Assembly: GCF_938017705.1 (NCBI RefSeq)
Contig: NZ_CALIIS010000016.1
Coordinates: 1-31,772, forward strand
Source of the DNA: an uncultured Campylobacter sp.
Lineage (GTDB): Bacteria > Campylobacterota > Campylobacteria > Campylobacterales > Campylobacteraceae
Direction: 5' to 3'
DNA length: 31,772 nt
The notes beneath the pieces are model-generated. The model did not search any database. It was not told where the DNA came from and worked only from the letters and a program-made list of their open reading frames with translations. Below, in pieces: positions 17,751-24,714 of the stretch. Both the position numbers and the translations under genes were made by a program. Every line of letters begins with the position of its first letter. The stretch's first letter is position 1.

Positions 17751-18770
17751 ATGAAGAAAGTTCTACTTGCATTAAGCTTGTGTGCATCCAGCGCATTGTT
17801 CGCTAGCGATGCTGATTATCACTGGGAGATCACCCCTACTATCGGCGGAATGACTCATGAGGGCAATATGGATTTGGATTCGAATTTTATGTTCGGCCTA
17901 CGTCTTGCCAAAAATCTACAAGATTCGTTTATCGATCAAGTAGAGGTTGGTTTTGATTACTCTCGCAATATTGGCGTAGAGGATTTAGCTCACAGAGTAG
18001 GCAACGATAAGCCTGACGCTAAATATTATCACATCAATGCCGTAAAAGACTTGGTAAATTTTACCGATAATTTCAAATTATACGGCTTGCTAGGTCTTGG
18101 ATATATGGATTACACTAAAGACGTTTACAACGATGGCGATCAAGATAGCGGCTTCGGTCAATACGGCTTGGGTCTAAAATACTATATTACCGACAATTTT
18201 GCTACAAAACTTGAAGCACGCGATGCTATCAGATTTGACGACGGCAACCACGTATTGTTCTATACTCTAGGCTTTGCAGTTGATTTTGGCAAGAGATATG
18301 CTGATGCAGCTCCAGTTGCTCCGGCTCCTGCAGGTTGCAAAGACGCAGATAACGACGGCGTATGCGATAATGTCGATAGATGCCCAGGCACACCTGCTGG
18401 CGTAGTTGTTGATGAATATGGCTGCGAGAAAGTTATTAGATTAAATTTGGGCGTAAATTTCGCTACAGATAGCTCAAAAATTTCCCCTGAGTTTATGAAC
18501 CAGATCAAAAACGTAAGCGACGTGCTAGTAGCTCACCCTGATTACAAAGTAATCCTAGAGGGTCACACCGATAGCACCGGTTCGAATGCATATAATCAAA
18601 AGCTTTCCGAGCGCAGAGCTGCTGCAGTTGGAGGTGCGCTTAAGAGCTTCGGCGTAGATGCTAGCAGAATCACCACTGTAGGATACGGCGAGACTAAGCC
18701 TATCGCTACAAACGCTACTAAAGCAGGTCGCGCTCAAAATAGACGCGTAGATGCTAAATTCAGAAAATAA
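17751..18770 (+). CDS. cadF: CadF-like OmpA-family outer-membrane protein
   Basis: A 339-residue secreted protein. Residues 1-19 are a signal peptide, cleaved probably after LFA. An eight-stranded OmpA-type barrel follows; WEITPTIGG and HEGNMDLDSNF match the start of CadF as I recall it. A thrombospondin type 3-like calcium-binding segment with paired Asp residues and two cysteines (KDADNDGVCDNVDRCPG) joins the barrel to the peptidoglycan-binding OmpA domain (LEGHTDSTGSNAYNQKLSER, then RAQNRRVDAKF). Its place after rpsI and before a HAD gene matches cadF of C. jejuni. The FRLS fibronectin-binding tetrapeptide of C. jejuni CadF is replaced by YYIT, so adhesion by that route is doubtful. Structural anchoring of the envelope is the safer role. 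Confidence 0.85.
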   Translation: MKKVLLALSLCASSALFASDADYHWEITPTIGGMTHEGNMDLDSNFMFGLRLAKNLQDSFIDQVEVGFDYSRNIGVEDLAHRVGNDKPDAKYYHINAVKDLVNFTDNFKLYGLLGLGYMDYTKDVYNDGDQDSGFGQYGLGLKYYITDNFATKLEARDAIRFDDGNHVLFYTLGFAVDFGKRYADAAPVAPAPAGCKDADNDGVCDNVDRCPGTPAGVVVDEYGCEKVIRLNLGVNFATDSSKISPEFMNQIKNVSDVLVAHPDYKVILEGHTDSTGSNAYNQKLSERRAAAVGGALKSFGVDASRITTVGYGETKPIATNATKAGRAQNRRVDAKFRK

Positions 18771-18788
18771 TCTTTTCTAGATCCACAT

Positions 18789-18815
18789 AAGCGGAGCTTC
18801 GGCTCCGCTTTTTTT
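18789..18815 (+). terminator. Intrinsic terminator after the CadF-like gene
   Basis: Nine-bp perfect stem AAGCGGAGC/GCTCCGCTT with a TTCG tetraloop, followed by a T-run reaching 18815. This is a textbook Rho-independent terminator, 19 bases after the stop. Confidence 0.95.
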
Positions 18816-18836
18816 ATATCCAAACTAAATTTTAAA

Positions 18837-19895
18837 ATGCCAAAATTCCAAATTACACTGCTTTTCGATCTGGACGGCACGCTCATAGACTCCACGCCCG
18901 CGATACTGGACGGCTTTCACTACGCGTTTGCGCATTTGGGCGCTGCAGAGCCTAGCGACGAAGCGATTAAAAGGCTTATCGGGCATCCGTTAGAGGTAAT
19001 GTTTGAGCGCCTGGGCGCGGCACGGGATGTACAGGATTTCGTGCTCGCCTACAAACAGCGATACGCGCAGATATTTTTGGATCAGACCATTTTGCTAAGC
19101 GGTGCGTTCGAGGCGGTTCGTGCGGCGAGCGAGTTTGCAAATTTAGGCGTCGTGACGACCAAGACGTCGAAATTTTCTAAAATTTTATTGCAGCATCTGG
19201 GGATTGCGGAATTTTTCGGCACCATCGTCGGGCGAGAGGACGTGCGAGATCCCAAACCAAGCGCCGAACCGATCTTAAAGGCGCTCGAAAATTTAGGAAT
19301 TTGCGGCGCGACCGCTAGCAAAAGCCCGCATGCGGCTCGCGGTAAAACTCACGACGCGACTGCCGATGAAAATACAAGCGCTGCTAGCAGGAGCGCGATT
19401 TTGAGTGAAATTTCAGCGCCTGATTTAAAGAGCCTTCCTGCGCTTGATCCTGATCCTAGCAAAGTTTACGAGCAAAATTTAAGCAGTATTGCGAGTCAAA
19501 ATTCTGATAGAATTTCGTTTAAAAATTTAAGCGAAGCGATTGGTATTAAATATAAAGCTGGCGATAATAGCCAAAAGAGCGGTATCGGCATCGAGGGCGA
19601 GAGCGATAAAGGCGGTGCGCGCCGCAGTAAAATTTACGATACGCACGAGTTAAATTCCGCTCCTTGTTATGACAAAATTTGCAGCAACGAAATCCTGTCT
19701 TCTGTTAGCCAAAATATCTTTATGATCGGCGATACGCAGCTCGACGCCATCGCGGCGAAATCCGCCGGAGTGCGAAGCGTAGGCGTGAGCTGCGGCTACA
19801 GCAGTGCCTCGGAGCTACGGGCGCATTTCGAGTTCGTATGCGCGGACGCAAAAGAGGCGGTTGAGCTGATACGCGAAATTTCATCAAAATTTTAA
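18837..19895 (+). CDS. HAD-family phosphatase (Gph-like) with a large insert
   Basis: A haloacid-dehalogenase superfamily hydrolase that probably removes phosphate from a small metabolite; phosphoglycolate or pyrophosphate are family options and the substrate is unknown. Motif I is FDLDGTLIDSTPA (nucleophile D11, acid/base D13). VVTTKTSK fits motif II, a lysine near residue 139 motif III, and MIGDTQLDAIAAKSAGV (from 296) motif IV. Such proteins are usually about 215 residues; this one is 352. The excess sits between motifs III and IV (about residues 156-292), a hydrophilic segment without family resemblance. The active site motifs on both sides are intact. No ribosome binding site is seen before ATG 18837. 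Its position after cadF matches C. jejuni. Confidence 0.85.
   Translation: MPKFQITLLFDLDGTLIDSTPAILDGFHYAFAHLGAAEPSDEAIKRLIGHPLEVMFERLGAARDVQDFVLAYKQRYAQIFLDQTILLSGAFEAVRAASEFANLGVVTTKTSKFSKILLQHLGIAEFFGTIVGREDVRDPKPSAEPILKALENLGICGATASKSPHAARGKTHDATADENTSAASRSAILSEISAPDLKSLPALDPDPSKVYEQNLSSIASQNSDRISFKNLSEAIGIKYKAGDNSQKSGIGIEGESDKGGARRSKIYDTHELNSAPCYDKICSNEILSSVSQNIFMIGDTQLDAIAAKSAGVRSVGVSCGYSSASELRAHFEFVCADAKEAVELIREISSKF
19302..19713 (+). other. Low-complexity in-frame insert inside the HAD gene
   Basis: About 410 bases add roughly 135 hydrophilic residues (rich in S, A, K, D, N) between HAD motifs III and IV. At least eight RAATTY words occur, for example in the segments encoding EISAPDL, EQNLSS, QNSDRISFKNLSEA and SKIYDT. 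It resembles the addB insert in composition and in keeping the frame open. Confidence 0.65.
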
Positions 19896-19938
19896 GCGCA
19901 ACGGAGCGAAATTTTTCTAGCTTCGATGCGCTATTTTT
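19896..19938 (+). terminator. Probable terminator after the HAD gene
   Basis: Arms 19896-19907 and 19920-19931 pair over 12 positions with one A-A mismatch and one G-T pair; TATTTTT follows at 19932-19938. It begins immediately after the TAA stop. Confidence 0.75.
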
Positions 19939-20864
19939 GCAAATACTTATAAGCGAACCCGTGCCCGAAATTTAAAATTTCCAATTAATTTTTGAGTTTT
20001 AAACAGCACGCAATATAAATTTACCCGCGCTATTTAGCTGGGGAGCAAGGTGCTTTCTAGGTGTTTAAATGATACGCGAAGTTAAATTTTGCACATTTCT
20101 GCTCTGGTCTAGCAAATAGCCTGTGCTGAACTAACAATGTACGGAAATATTTCACTTTGTCCATAGTACTTGATCTGATTCGTTTAATGTTTGGTATTAG
20201 CAGCGTATGGGAAAATTTTGCTACTTCGAGTAATTGTATTTTATTCACTTTCGGTTTGTATTAACACAATGTACTGGAAAATCTTGCCGTAGCCAAATTT
20301 TACGCAATTTCGCAATATCTTTTGAGCCTGCGAACGGCCTTTGCAAGAAATTTTATGCAAGCTTCGCACTCAAATTATATGGCTTTGATTTTAGTTTAGA
20401 CCCACTTAATCGTGATAAATTTTACACTCCGCTTGAGGTGAGCATTTGGTAGGACTTTTGTGCGATCCTATCGCAAGTCTATTTGACGCTTATTTAGGGC
20501 GCTGCATTCCGGGTTTTGTCGCAATTATGTTCGCTGCGGATTTTCGGTGCGATTTATATCATTTAAGGCCGCGCCCGCGCCCAGCGAGCACTAAACATAT
20601 ATGTTTTGAAGACAGGCTTATATGCTAAAATTTCATCCCGGAATAAATAAGCTCGCGAAGGCGTAAATATAGGATAAACTAGCCAAATTTTAAAATTTAG
20701 CTCCGCGGCGAGCAGCCATATTCTTTTATCGGAGCCTATGAAAGCAGCGTTAGCTTTTGCATTTGAATTTTATCGTTTCGGCGCAGCAGGGCTTTAAATT
20801 TGATCTAAAATTTTACGAAATTTTTAAATTCCGCCCGCTCTTATGCTTTTTTAAAGCAAAATTC
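19939..20864. other. Gene-free stretch upstream of tRNA-Gln
   Basis: Over 0.9 kb without a convincing gene. Short open frames (for example 20234-20452 and 20446-20628, plus) lack ribosome binding sites and family resemblance. A diverged word of about 18 bases resembling GTAtGGGAAAATTTTGC recurs near 20205 and 20270, and CAATGTAC near 20134 and 20266. This may be remains of a decayed duplicated sequence; I cannot identify it. Confidence 0.55.
20681..20702. repeat. Near-perfect 22-bp palindrome
   Basis: AGCCAAATTTT at 20681-20691 pairs with AAAATTTAGCT at 20692-20702 except at one position. Each half contains AAATTT. It lies in the gene-free stretch before the tRNA. Confidence 0.65.
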
Positions 20865-20872
20865 TATAAAAT
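20865..20872 (+). promoter_or_regulatory. tRNA-Gln promoter -10
   Basis: TATAAAAT at 20865-20872, 13 bases before the tRNA 5' end, is a good -10 element. No clear -35 is visible, as is normal for Campylobacter sigma-70 promoters. Confidence 0.65.
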
Positions 20873-20885
20873 ACCGCTTCCGCAA

Positions 20886-20959
20886 TGGGCTATCGTCTAA
20901 TGGCAGGACAACAAACTCTGGATTTGTGAATATAGGTTCGACCCCTATTAGCCCATCCA
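20886..20959 (+). tRNA. tRNA-Gln, anticodon CUG
   Basis: A full cloverleaf can be drawn: acceptor stem TGGGCTA/TAGCCCA, D arm with GTCT/GGAC, anticodon stem ACAAA/TTTGT around the loop CTCTGGA (anticodon CTG, read with T33), variable region GAAT and T arm ATAGG/CCTAT with loop TTCGACC. CCA is encoded at 20957-20959. The first base T pairs with A72, a known glutamine feature. The discriminator base is T (20956). In this group glutamine tRNA is charged by a GluRS paralogue followed by GatCAB, so this tRNA is probably first loaded with glutamate; that is family knowledge, not visible here. Confidence 0.93.
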
Positions 20960-21104
20960 CTTAAATCTTTAATCCCCTTTATCATAGCTAGCGTTTGAAA
21001 TTAATTTGCGCGTCATTTTTGCAGATCGTGACAGCATTCGCCAGCTAAGGCAAATTGCGCCAAGCCATAAATAGGCAAAATTTTAGCGAGCCAATAAGTA
21101 AGTT

Positions 21105-21120
21105 GCCGCTTTAAAGCGGC
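21105..21120 (-). terminator. Palindrome after the DUF411 gene
   Basis: GCCGCTTTAAAGCGGC is a perfect 16-base palindrome three bases past the end of the minus-strand DUF411 gene. It has no T-run on the minus strand, so termination is plausible but not certain. Confidence 0.55.
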
Positions 21121-21123
21121 GGA

Positions 21124-21585
21124 TTATTTGATTTTTTCTTTGCCTTTGTAAGTGGCGATGCTTTGATACGAGCCGTCTTTTTTAAACGCTACCACGTCAT
21201 AGACCTCGGGCTGAGAGCCTTGCTCCATACCTGGTGCTTCTAGTGGCATGCCAGGTACTGCTATGCCGATGACGTCTTTAGGCTTATTTTTTAGTAACGT
21301 GCGGATCTCACCTGCTGGCATATGTCCTTCGACTACATATCCGTCTATGATCACGGTGTGGCAGCTAGCGAGTTCCAGCGGAAGTTTGAGCTCATTCTTT
21401 TTTTGAATAAGCGGCTCATCGGCCAGCGAAATCATCTCGACTTCAAAGCCGTTTTGCTCCATATATTTTGCCCAGTTATGGCAACAGCCGCAGCTCTCGC
21501 CGTGATAGACCTTGATGTGTTCACCCGCCGCCGCATAGCTACCTAATGCCGCTAAAAGCGCACCTGCAAATAAAATTTTCTTCAT
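21124..21585 (-). CDS. DUF411 metal-binding protein, secreted
   Basis: A 153-residue protein with an N-terminal signal peptide (MKKILFAGALLAALGSYAAA, cleaved before GEH). The DUF411 fold is marked by VYHGESCGCCHNWAKYM, with the conserved Cys cluster CGCC, and by LASCHTVIIDGYVVEGHMPAG, with a further Cys-His pair. GIAVPGMPLEAPGME is a third family block. Members are periplasmic and often sit beside copper-resistance genes; copper or another soft metal is a likely ligand. There are no metal genes next to it here. A minus-strand -10 TATAAT lies at 21614-21619. The ribosome binding site is weak (GGGG). Confidence 0.9.
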   Translation of the reverse strand: MKKILFAGALLAALGSYAAAGEHIKVYHGESCGCCHNWAKYMEQNGFEVEMISLADEPLIQKKNELKLPLELASCHTVIIDGYVVEGHMPAGEIRTLLKNKPKDVIGIAVPGMPLEAPGMEQGSQPEVYDVVAFKKDGSYQSIATYKGKEKIK

Positions 21586-21613
21586 ATTTTGCCCCAGTGA
21601 TTAAAAGTCCTCG

Positions 21614-21619
21614 ATTATA
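21614..21619 (-). promoter_or_regulatory. DUF411 gene -10 element
   Basis: TATAAT on the minus strand, 28 bases upstream of the start codon. No clear -35. Confidence 0.55.
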
Positions 21620-21695
21620 CAATACGAATAGTAAATTTTTAAGAGTGAACCGTAGGATTTTAAGATTAGATTTGGCGAAGCATACCCGCTCGTAA

Positions 21696-21727
21696 GCCGA
21701 AATTTTACGAAATTTTAAAATTTCGGC
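21696..21727 (-). terminator. Inverted repeat after the lipoprotein gene
   Basis: Perfect 11-bp arms GCCGAAATTTT (21696-21706) and AAAATTTCGGC (21717-21727) with a ten-base loop, 16 bases beyond the stop of the minus-strand lipoprotein gene. Each arm holds AAATTT. A weak U-tract makes termination probable rather than sure. Confidence 0.6.
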
Positions 21728-21743
21728 GTCGCGGATAAATTGG

Positions 21744-22172
21744 TTATAGGCACTGAGAGAGTGCTGATTTGATAGCGGATTTTGATACGTAGCCTTCCGA
21801 GTCGCTGGTAAGTGATACGTCGCAGCCTGGCTTATAGTTTTTCCAGGTGTAGATATTGCCATTGTCTTCGGTTGTCTTGATGGAGTCTGGCTGTTTATTC
21901 CATGCAGAAATTACTTGATTGATATGAAATGCATCGCTGCGGTCTTTCGGCGCATTAGTCATACCTGTGCTATCGGGCAAGGTCGTTTCGACCATATCGG
22001 TGGTGCCTGCGGTGGAAACCTCTTGGACTTTATCATTTACGCCGCCGATATTTGTTTTGCTGCTTTGGGATTTTGTTTGATTGCGTACTCCGCTTGGTTC
22101 GTTGGATATATTCCAGTTGGAACAACCGATAAAAAATACCGCTGCTACGAGCGCAGCTATTAAATTTCTCAT
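21744..22172 (-). CDS. Small predicted lipoprotein, unknown function
   Basis: A 142-residue protein that I do not recognise. The signal sequence MRNLIAALVAAVFFIGC ends in a lipobox (FIGC), so C17 should be lipidated and the protein anchored in the envelope. A low-complexity Ser/Thr/Asn-rich region (about 20-75) follows, and the C-terminal part has two cysteines (PGCDVSL and the final SQCL) that could form a disulphide. ATG 22172 is chosen because AAGGAG lies just upstream; an in-frame TTG at 22187 would overlap that site. A possible -10, TACTAT, lies at 22201-22206 on the minus strand. It appears to be its own unit. Confidence 0.75.
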   Translation of the reverse strand: MRNLIAALVAAVFFIGCSNWNISNEPSGVRNQTKSQSSKTNIGGVNDKVQEVSTAGTTDMVETTLPDSTGMTNAPKDRSDAFHINQVISAWNKQPDSIKTTEDNGNIYTWKNYKPGCDVSLTSDSEGYVSKSAIKSALSQCL

Positions 22173-22304
22173 AAAATTCTCCTTCAAAAATTTCGTTGCG
22201 ATAGTAGCACATTTATCTTTAGTTTAAAATAAATCCGAGCCCTTTGAATTTGAAATTTCGTAGGAATTTTGCGAGGCGTTTCAGTAGGAATTTATAAAAT
22301 TTGA

Positions 22305-22312
22305 GATAATAT
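22305..22312 (+). promoter_or_regulatory. Likely rplU promoter -10
   Basis: GATAATAT at about 22305-22312 is a plausible -10 element, giving a leader of about 75 bases before rplU. I could not find a convincing L21 autoregulatory structure in the leader. Confidence 0.4.
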
Positions 22313-22392
22313 TGCAACCTTTCATACCAAACGGGCTTTTAAATTTTGCACGGCAAATGCCTTTTTGGCTACCAAATTTTAAAGGATTTTTG

Positions 22393-22701
22393 ATGTATGC
22401 TATCATCAAACACGGCGGCAAGCAGTATAAGGTCGAAGAGGGCAACTACCTAAATTTAGACCATTTTAATGCTGAGCCGAAAGCAAAGCTCGAGCTTAGC
22501 GAAGTTTTAGCGCTAAACGACGGCGAGTTAAAGGTAGGAGCACCGTTCGTAAAGGGTGCCAAGGTGGTTTTGGAAGTCGTTTGCGAAGGCAAGGATAAAA
22601 AAGTCGTTATCTTCAAAAAACGCAGACGTAAAGATTCAAAAGTAAAACGCGGCTTCAGACGCCAATACACCCGCGTCAAAGTCGTTTCGATTAACGCATA
22701 A
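22393..22701 (+). CDS. rplU: 50S ribosomal protein L21
   Basis: Large-subunit protein that binds 23S rRNA. 102 residues from ATG 22393, which follows AAAGGA at 22381-22386; a longer frame from 22312 adds 27 residues with no family match. MYAIIKHGGKQYKVEEGNYL at the start and VVIFKKRRRKDSKVKRGFRR near the end are diagnostic. It forms an operon with rpmA, ten bases downstream. Confidence 0.97.
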   Translation: MYAIIKHGGKQYKVEEGNYLNLDHFNAEPKAKLELSEVLALNDGELKVGAPFVKGAKVVLEVVCEGKDKKVVIFKKRRRKDSKVKRGFRRQYTRVKVVSINA

Positions 22702-22711
22702 AGGATAGGAA

Positions 22712-22969
22712 ATGGCACACAAAAAAGGTCAGGGCTCAACCCAAAATAATAGAGATAGTATCGGACGCCGCTTGGGCGTCAAAAAATTCGGCGGCGAGTT
22801 CGTTCGCGCGGGCAACATCATCATCCGCCAGCGCGGCACCGCGACGCACCCGGGCTGCAACGTAGGCATGGGTAGCGATCACACGATTTTCGCGCTGATC
22901 GACGGCGTCGTAAAATTTGAGCGAAAAGATAAAAATCGCAAAAAAGTATCGGTTTATCCGGCCGCGTAA
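22712..22969 (+). CDS. rpmA: 50S ribosomal protein L27
   Basis: Its N-terminal tail reaches the peptidyl-transferase centre. 85 residues, normal. MAHKKGQGSTQNNRDSIGRR and RQRGTATHPGCNVGMGSDHT are diagnostic. The N-terminus starts directly at AHKK, without the cleavable extension found in Firmicutes. Purine-rich GGATAGGA precedes ATG 22712. Confidence 0.98.
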   Translation: MAHKKGQGSTQNNRDSIGRRLGVKKFGGEFVRAGNIIIRQRGTATHPGCNVGMGSDHTIFALIDGVVKFERKDKNRKKVSVYPAA

Positions 22970-22985
22970 GCATCGCTAAATCTTC

Positions 22986-23005
22986 GGGGCGCAAGCCCCT
23001 CTTTT
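22986..23005 (+). terminator. Intrinsic terminator after rpmA
   Basis: GGGGC (22986-22990) pairs with GCCCC (22995-22999) around GCAA, followed by TCTTTT. The stem is short but GC-only, and the placement 17 bases after the stop fits a terminator separating rplU-rpmA from obgE. Confidence 0.8.
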
Positions 23006-23046
23006 AAAATTTCATCCATTTAAAAATTATCTTCAACTCATTTGGC

Positions 23047-23073
23047 TATAATTGCCGTTTTAAATTTAAGGAT
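23047..23073 (+). promoter_or_regulatory. obgE promoter -10 and ribosome binding site
   Basis: TATAAT at 23047-23052 and AAGGAT at 23068-23073 precede ATG 23078. They show that the longer frame opening at 23042 is not the real start and that the obgE cluster has its own promoter. Confidence 0.65.
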
Positions 23074-23077
23074 AGCT

Positions 23078-24133
23078 ATGTTCATAGACAGCGTAAAATT
23101 TAGCGTTAAATCTGGCAATGGCGGCGCAGGTTGCGTCAGCTTCCGCCGCGAAAAATTCGTCATCTCAGGCGGTCCCGACGGCGGCGACGGCGGCGACGGC
23201 GGCGACGTGTATTTTAGAGTAGATAAAAACTCTCATACCCTCTCATCCTACAAGGGCAAGCGTGAGTTTAAAGCGCAAAACGGCGCGCCCGGCGAGGGTC
23301 GCAAAAAGACCGGCAAAAGCGGCGAGGATCTCTATCTCATCGTGCCTCCGGGCACCAGCGTTTACGACGAGGATAGCGGCGAGCTGGTGCTTGATATGCT
23401 AAACGACGGCGAGACGAAGCTGTTTTTAAAAGGCGGTAAAGGTGGGCTTGGTAACGTGCATTTTAAAAGCTCGATCAACCAGGCCCCCGAATACGCGCAA
23501 AAGGGCCTAGAAGGGCAGACGCGCGAGGTGAGATTGGAGCTAAAACTCATCGCCGACGTGGGGCTCGTGGGCTTTCCAAACGTCGGTAAAAGCACGCTAA
23601 TCTCGACTGTCTCAAACGCCAAACCCCAGATCGCAAACTACGAGTTTACCACCCTTACGCCAAAGCTAGGCCTCGTCGAGGTTGACGAATACAGCGGCTT
23701 TGTCATGGCCGATATCCCGGGCATCACCCTTGGCGCAAGCGAAGGGCGCGGGCTTGGCGTGCAGTTTTTAAAACACGTCGAGCGCACGAAAATTTTGCTT
23801 TTTATGCTCGATCTTGCGAACTACCGCAGCCTTGAGGAGCAGTTTGACGCGCTGCGGGCCGAGACGGCGAAATTTTCAGGAGAGCTTGCAAAAAGAGACT
23901 ACGCGATCGCTCTAACTCGCGCGGACGCGGCCGAAAATTTGCAGGAAAAATTTGACGCTTTTTTGTCGCATTTGGGACTTGCGGGCACGGCTGGCGAGAT
24001 GAAATTTAAACAAGATATTTATGAGTTTGACGCCGCTAAGCCGTTTTTCGTGATGTCGATCTCCTCGGCGACGGGACAAAATATAAACGAGCTAAAATTT
24101 AGCCTGCTTGAGCTGCTTAAAAAGGAGCTGTAG
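23078..24133 (+). CDS. obgE: GTPase ObgE/CgtA
   Basis: Ribosome-associated GTPase for 50S assembly and stress response; 351 residues. The glycine-rich Obg domain comes first (SGNGGAGCVSFRREKFV, GGDGGDGGDVYFRVD; residues 1-155), then the G domain with G1 GFPNVGKST, switch I TTLTPKLG, G3 DIPG and G5-like SISSATG. G4 reads ALTRAD in place of the usual NKxD, a conservative change that may alter guanine recognition or nucleotide affinity. The C-terminal Obg extension of E. coli is absent, as is common in this class. It follows rplU-rpmA, the normal order. Confidence 0.97.
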   Translation: MFIDSVKFSVKSGNGGAGCVSFRREKFVISGGPDGGDGGDGGDVYFRVDKNSHTLSSYKGKREFKAQNGAPGEGRKKTGKSGEDLYLIVPPGTSVYDEDSGELVLDMLNDGETKLFLKGGKGGLGNVHFKSSINQAPEYAQKGLEGQTREVRLELKLIADVGLVGFPNVGKSTLISTVSNAKPQIANYEFTTLTPKLGLVEVDEYSGFVMADIPGITLGASEGRGLGVQFLKHVERTKILLFMLDLANYRSLEEQFDALRAETAKFSGELAKRDYAIALTRADAAENLQEKFDAFLSHLGLAGTAGEMKFKQDIYEFDAAKPFFVMSISSATGQNINELKFSLLELLKKEL

Positions 24134-24259
24134 GTTGTGCTAAAGCCGCGCTGCAGAGGGCTTTTGCGAACGCAGGTCTTAAGCGCGTCCGAATATGTGG
24201 GTAAATTTTATGTTTACCGCTCGCAAACGTCGCAAAAAGATAAAATTTAAGAAGGCGAA

Positions 24260-24601
24260 ATGAATAAAATTTTTATTCTAGTATTTTTATGCTTCGGCGC
24301 ATACGGTTGCGATCCCGCCAATCCGGTGCCGAATTTTATGGACTTTAACGACAAGGATCACGACGGCGCGTTGAGCTTGCAGGAGTGGATGGCGAGCGAG
24401 GTGCCGTCTGGGCTGAGAGTAGAGCTAAATCTGCGCTCAGGCTCGGAATTTAAGAGGCTCGATGCTAATCGTGACGGCAAGATTAGCCTTGACGAGCTGG
24501 GAGCGAAACCGTCTGCAAAGATTTATTGGTCCAAAGATCCGTGCGCTTTTTGGCCTTGGCCGGACGGATCCGAGGATAAAAATCAATCCGTCGTCAAATA
24601 G
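24260..24601 (+). CDS. Small secreted EF-hand protein
   Basis: A 113-residue protein. An N-terminal hydrophobic signal (MNKIFILVFLCFGAYGC) could be a Sec signal or a poor lipobox ending at C17. Two EF-hand calcium loops follow: DFNDKDHDGALSLQEW (about 28-43) and RLDANRDGKISLDEL (about 69-83), each with the Asp ladder and a glutamate at the last liganding position. A Trp/Pro-rich tail ends the protein. AAGAAGG lies just before ATG 24260. It occupies the place between obgE and fmt where I recall proB in C. jejuni. I expect a calcium-binding envelope protein; its target is unknown. Confidence 0.75.
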   Translation: MNKIFILVFLCFGAYGCDPANPVPNFMDFNDKDHDGALSLQEWMASEVPSGLRVELNLRSGSEFKRLDANRDGKISLDELGAKPSAKIYWSKDPCAFWPWPDGSEDKNQSVVK

Positions 24602-24714
24602 GCGCGCGAGTGTGAACCAGGGTTTACCTCACGTCTGCGTACAATTTATTGCGAGCACGATTAGCGCCTGTATGATCGCTCGCACCGCGATGTGGCTAAA
24701 TTTAAAGGAAAAGA

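Noticed and set aside
20234..20628. Two short plus-strand frames before the tRNA
   Set aside because: No start signals, no recognisable domain and composition like the surrounding gene-free DNA.
22312..22392. N-terminal extension of L21
   Set aside because: The extra 27 residues do not fit the family, and the ribosome binding site places the start at 22393.
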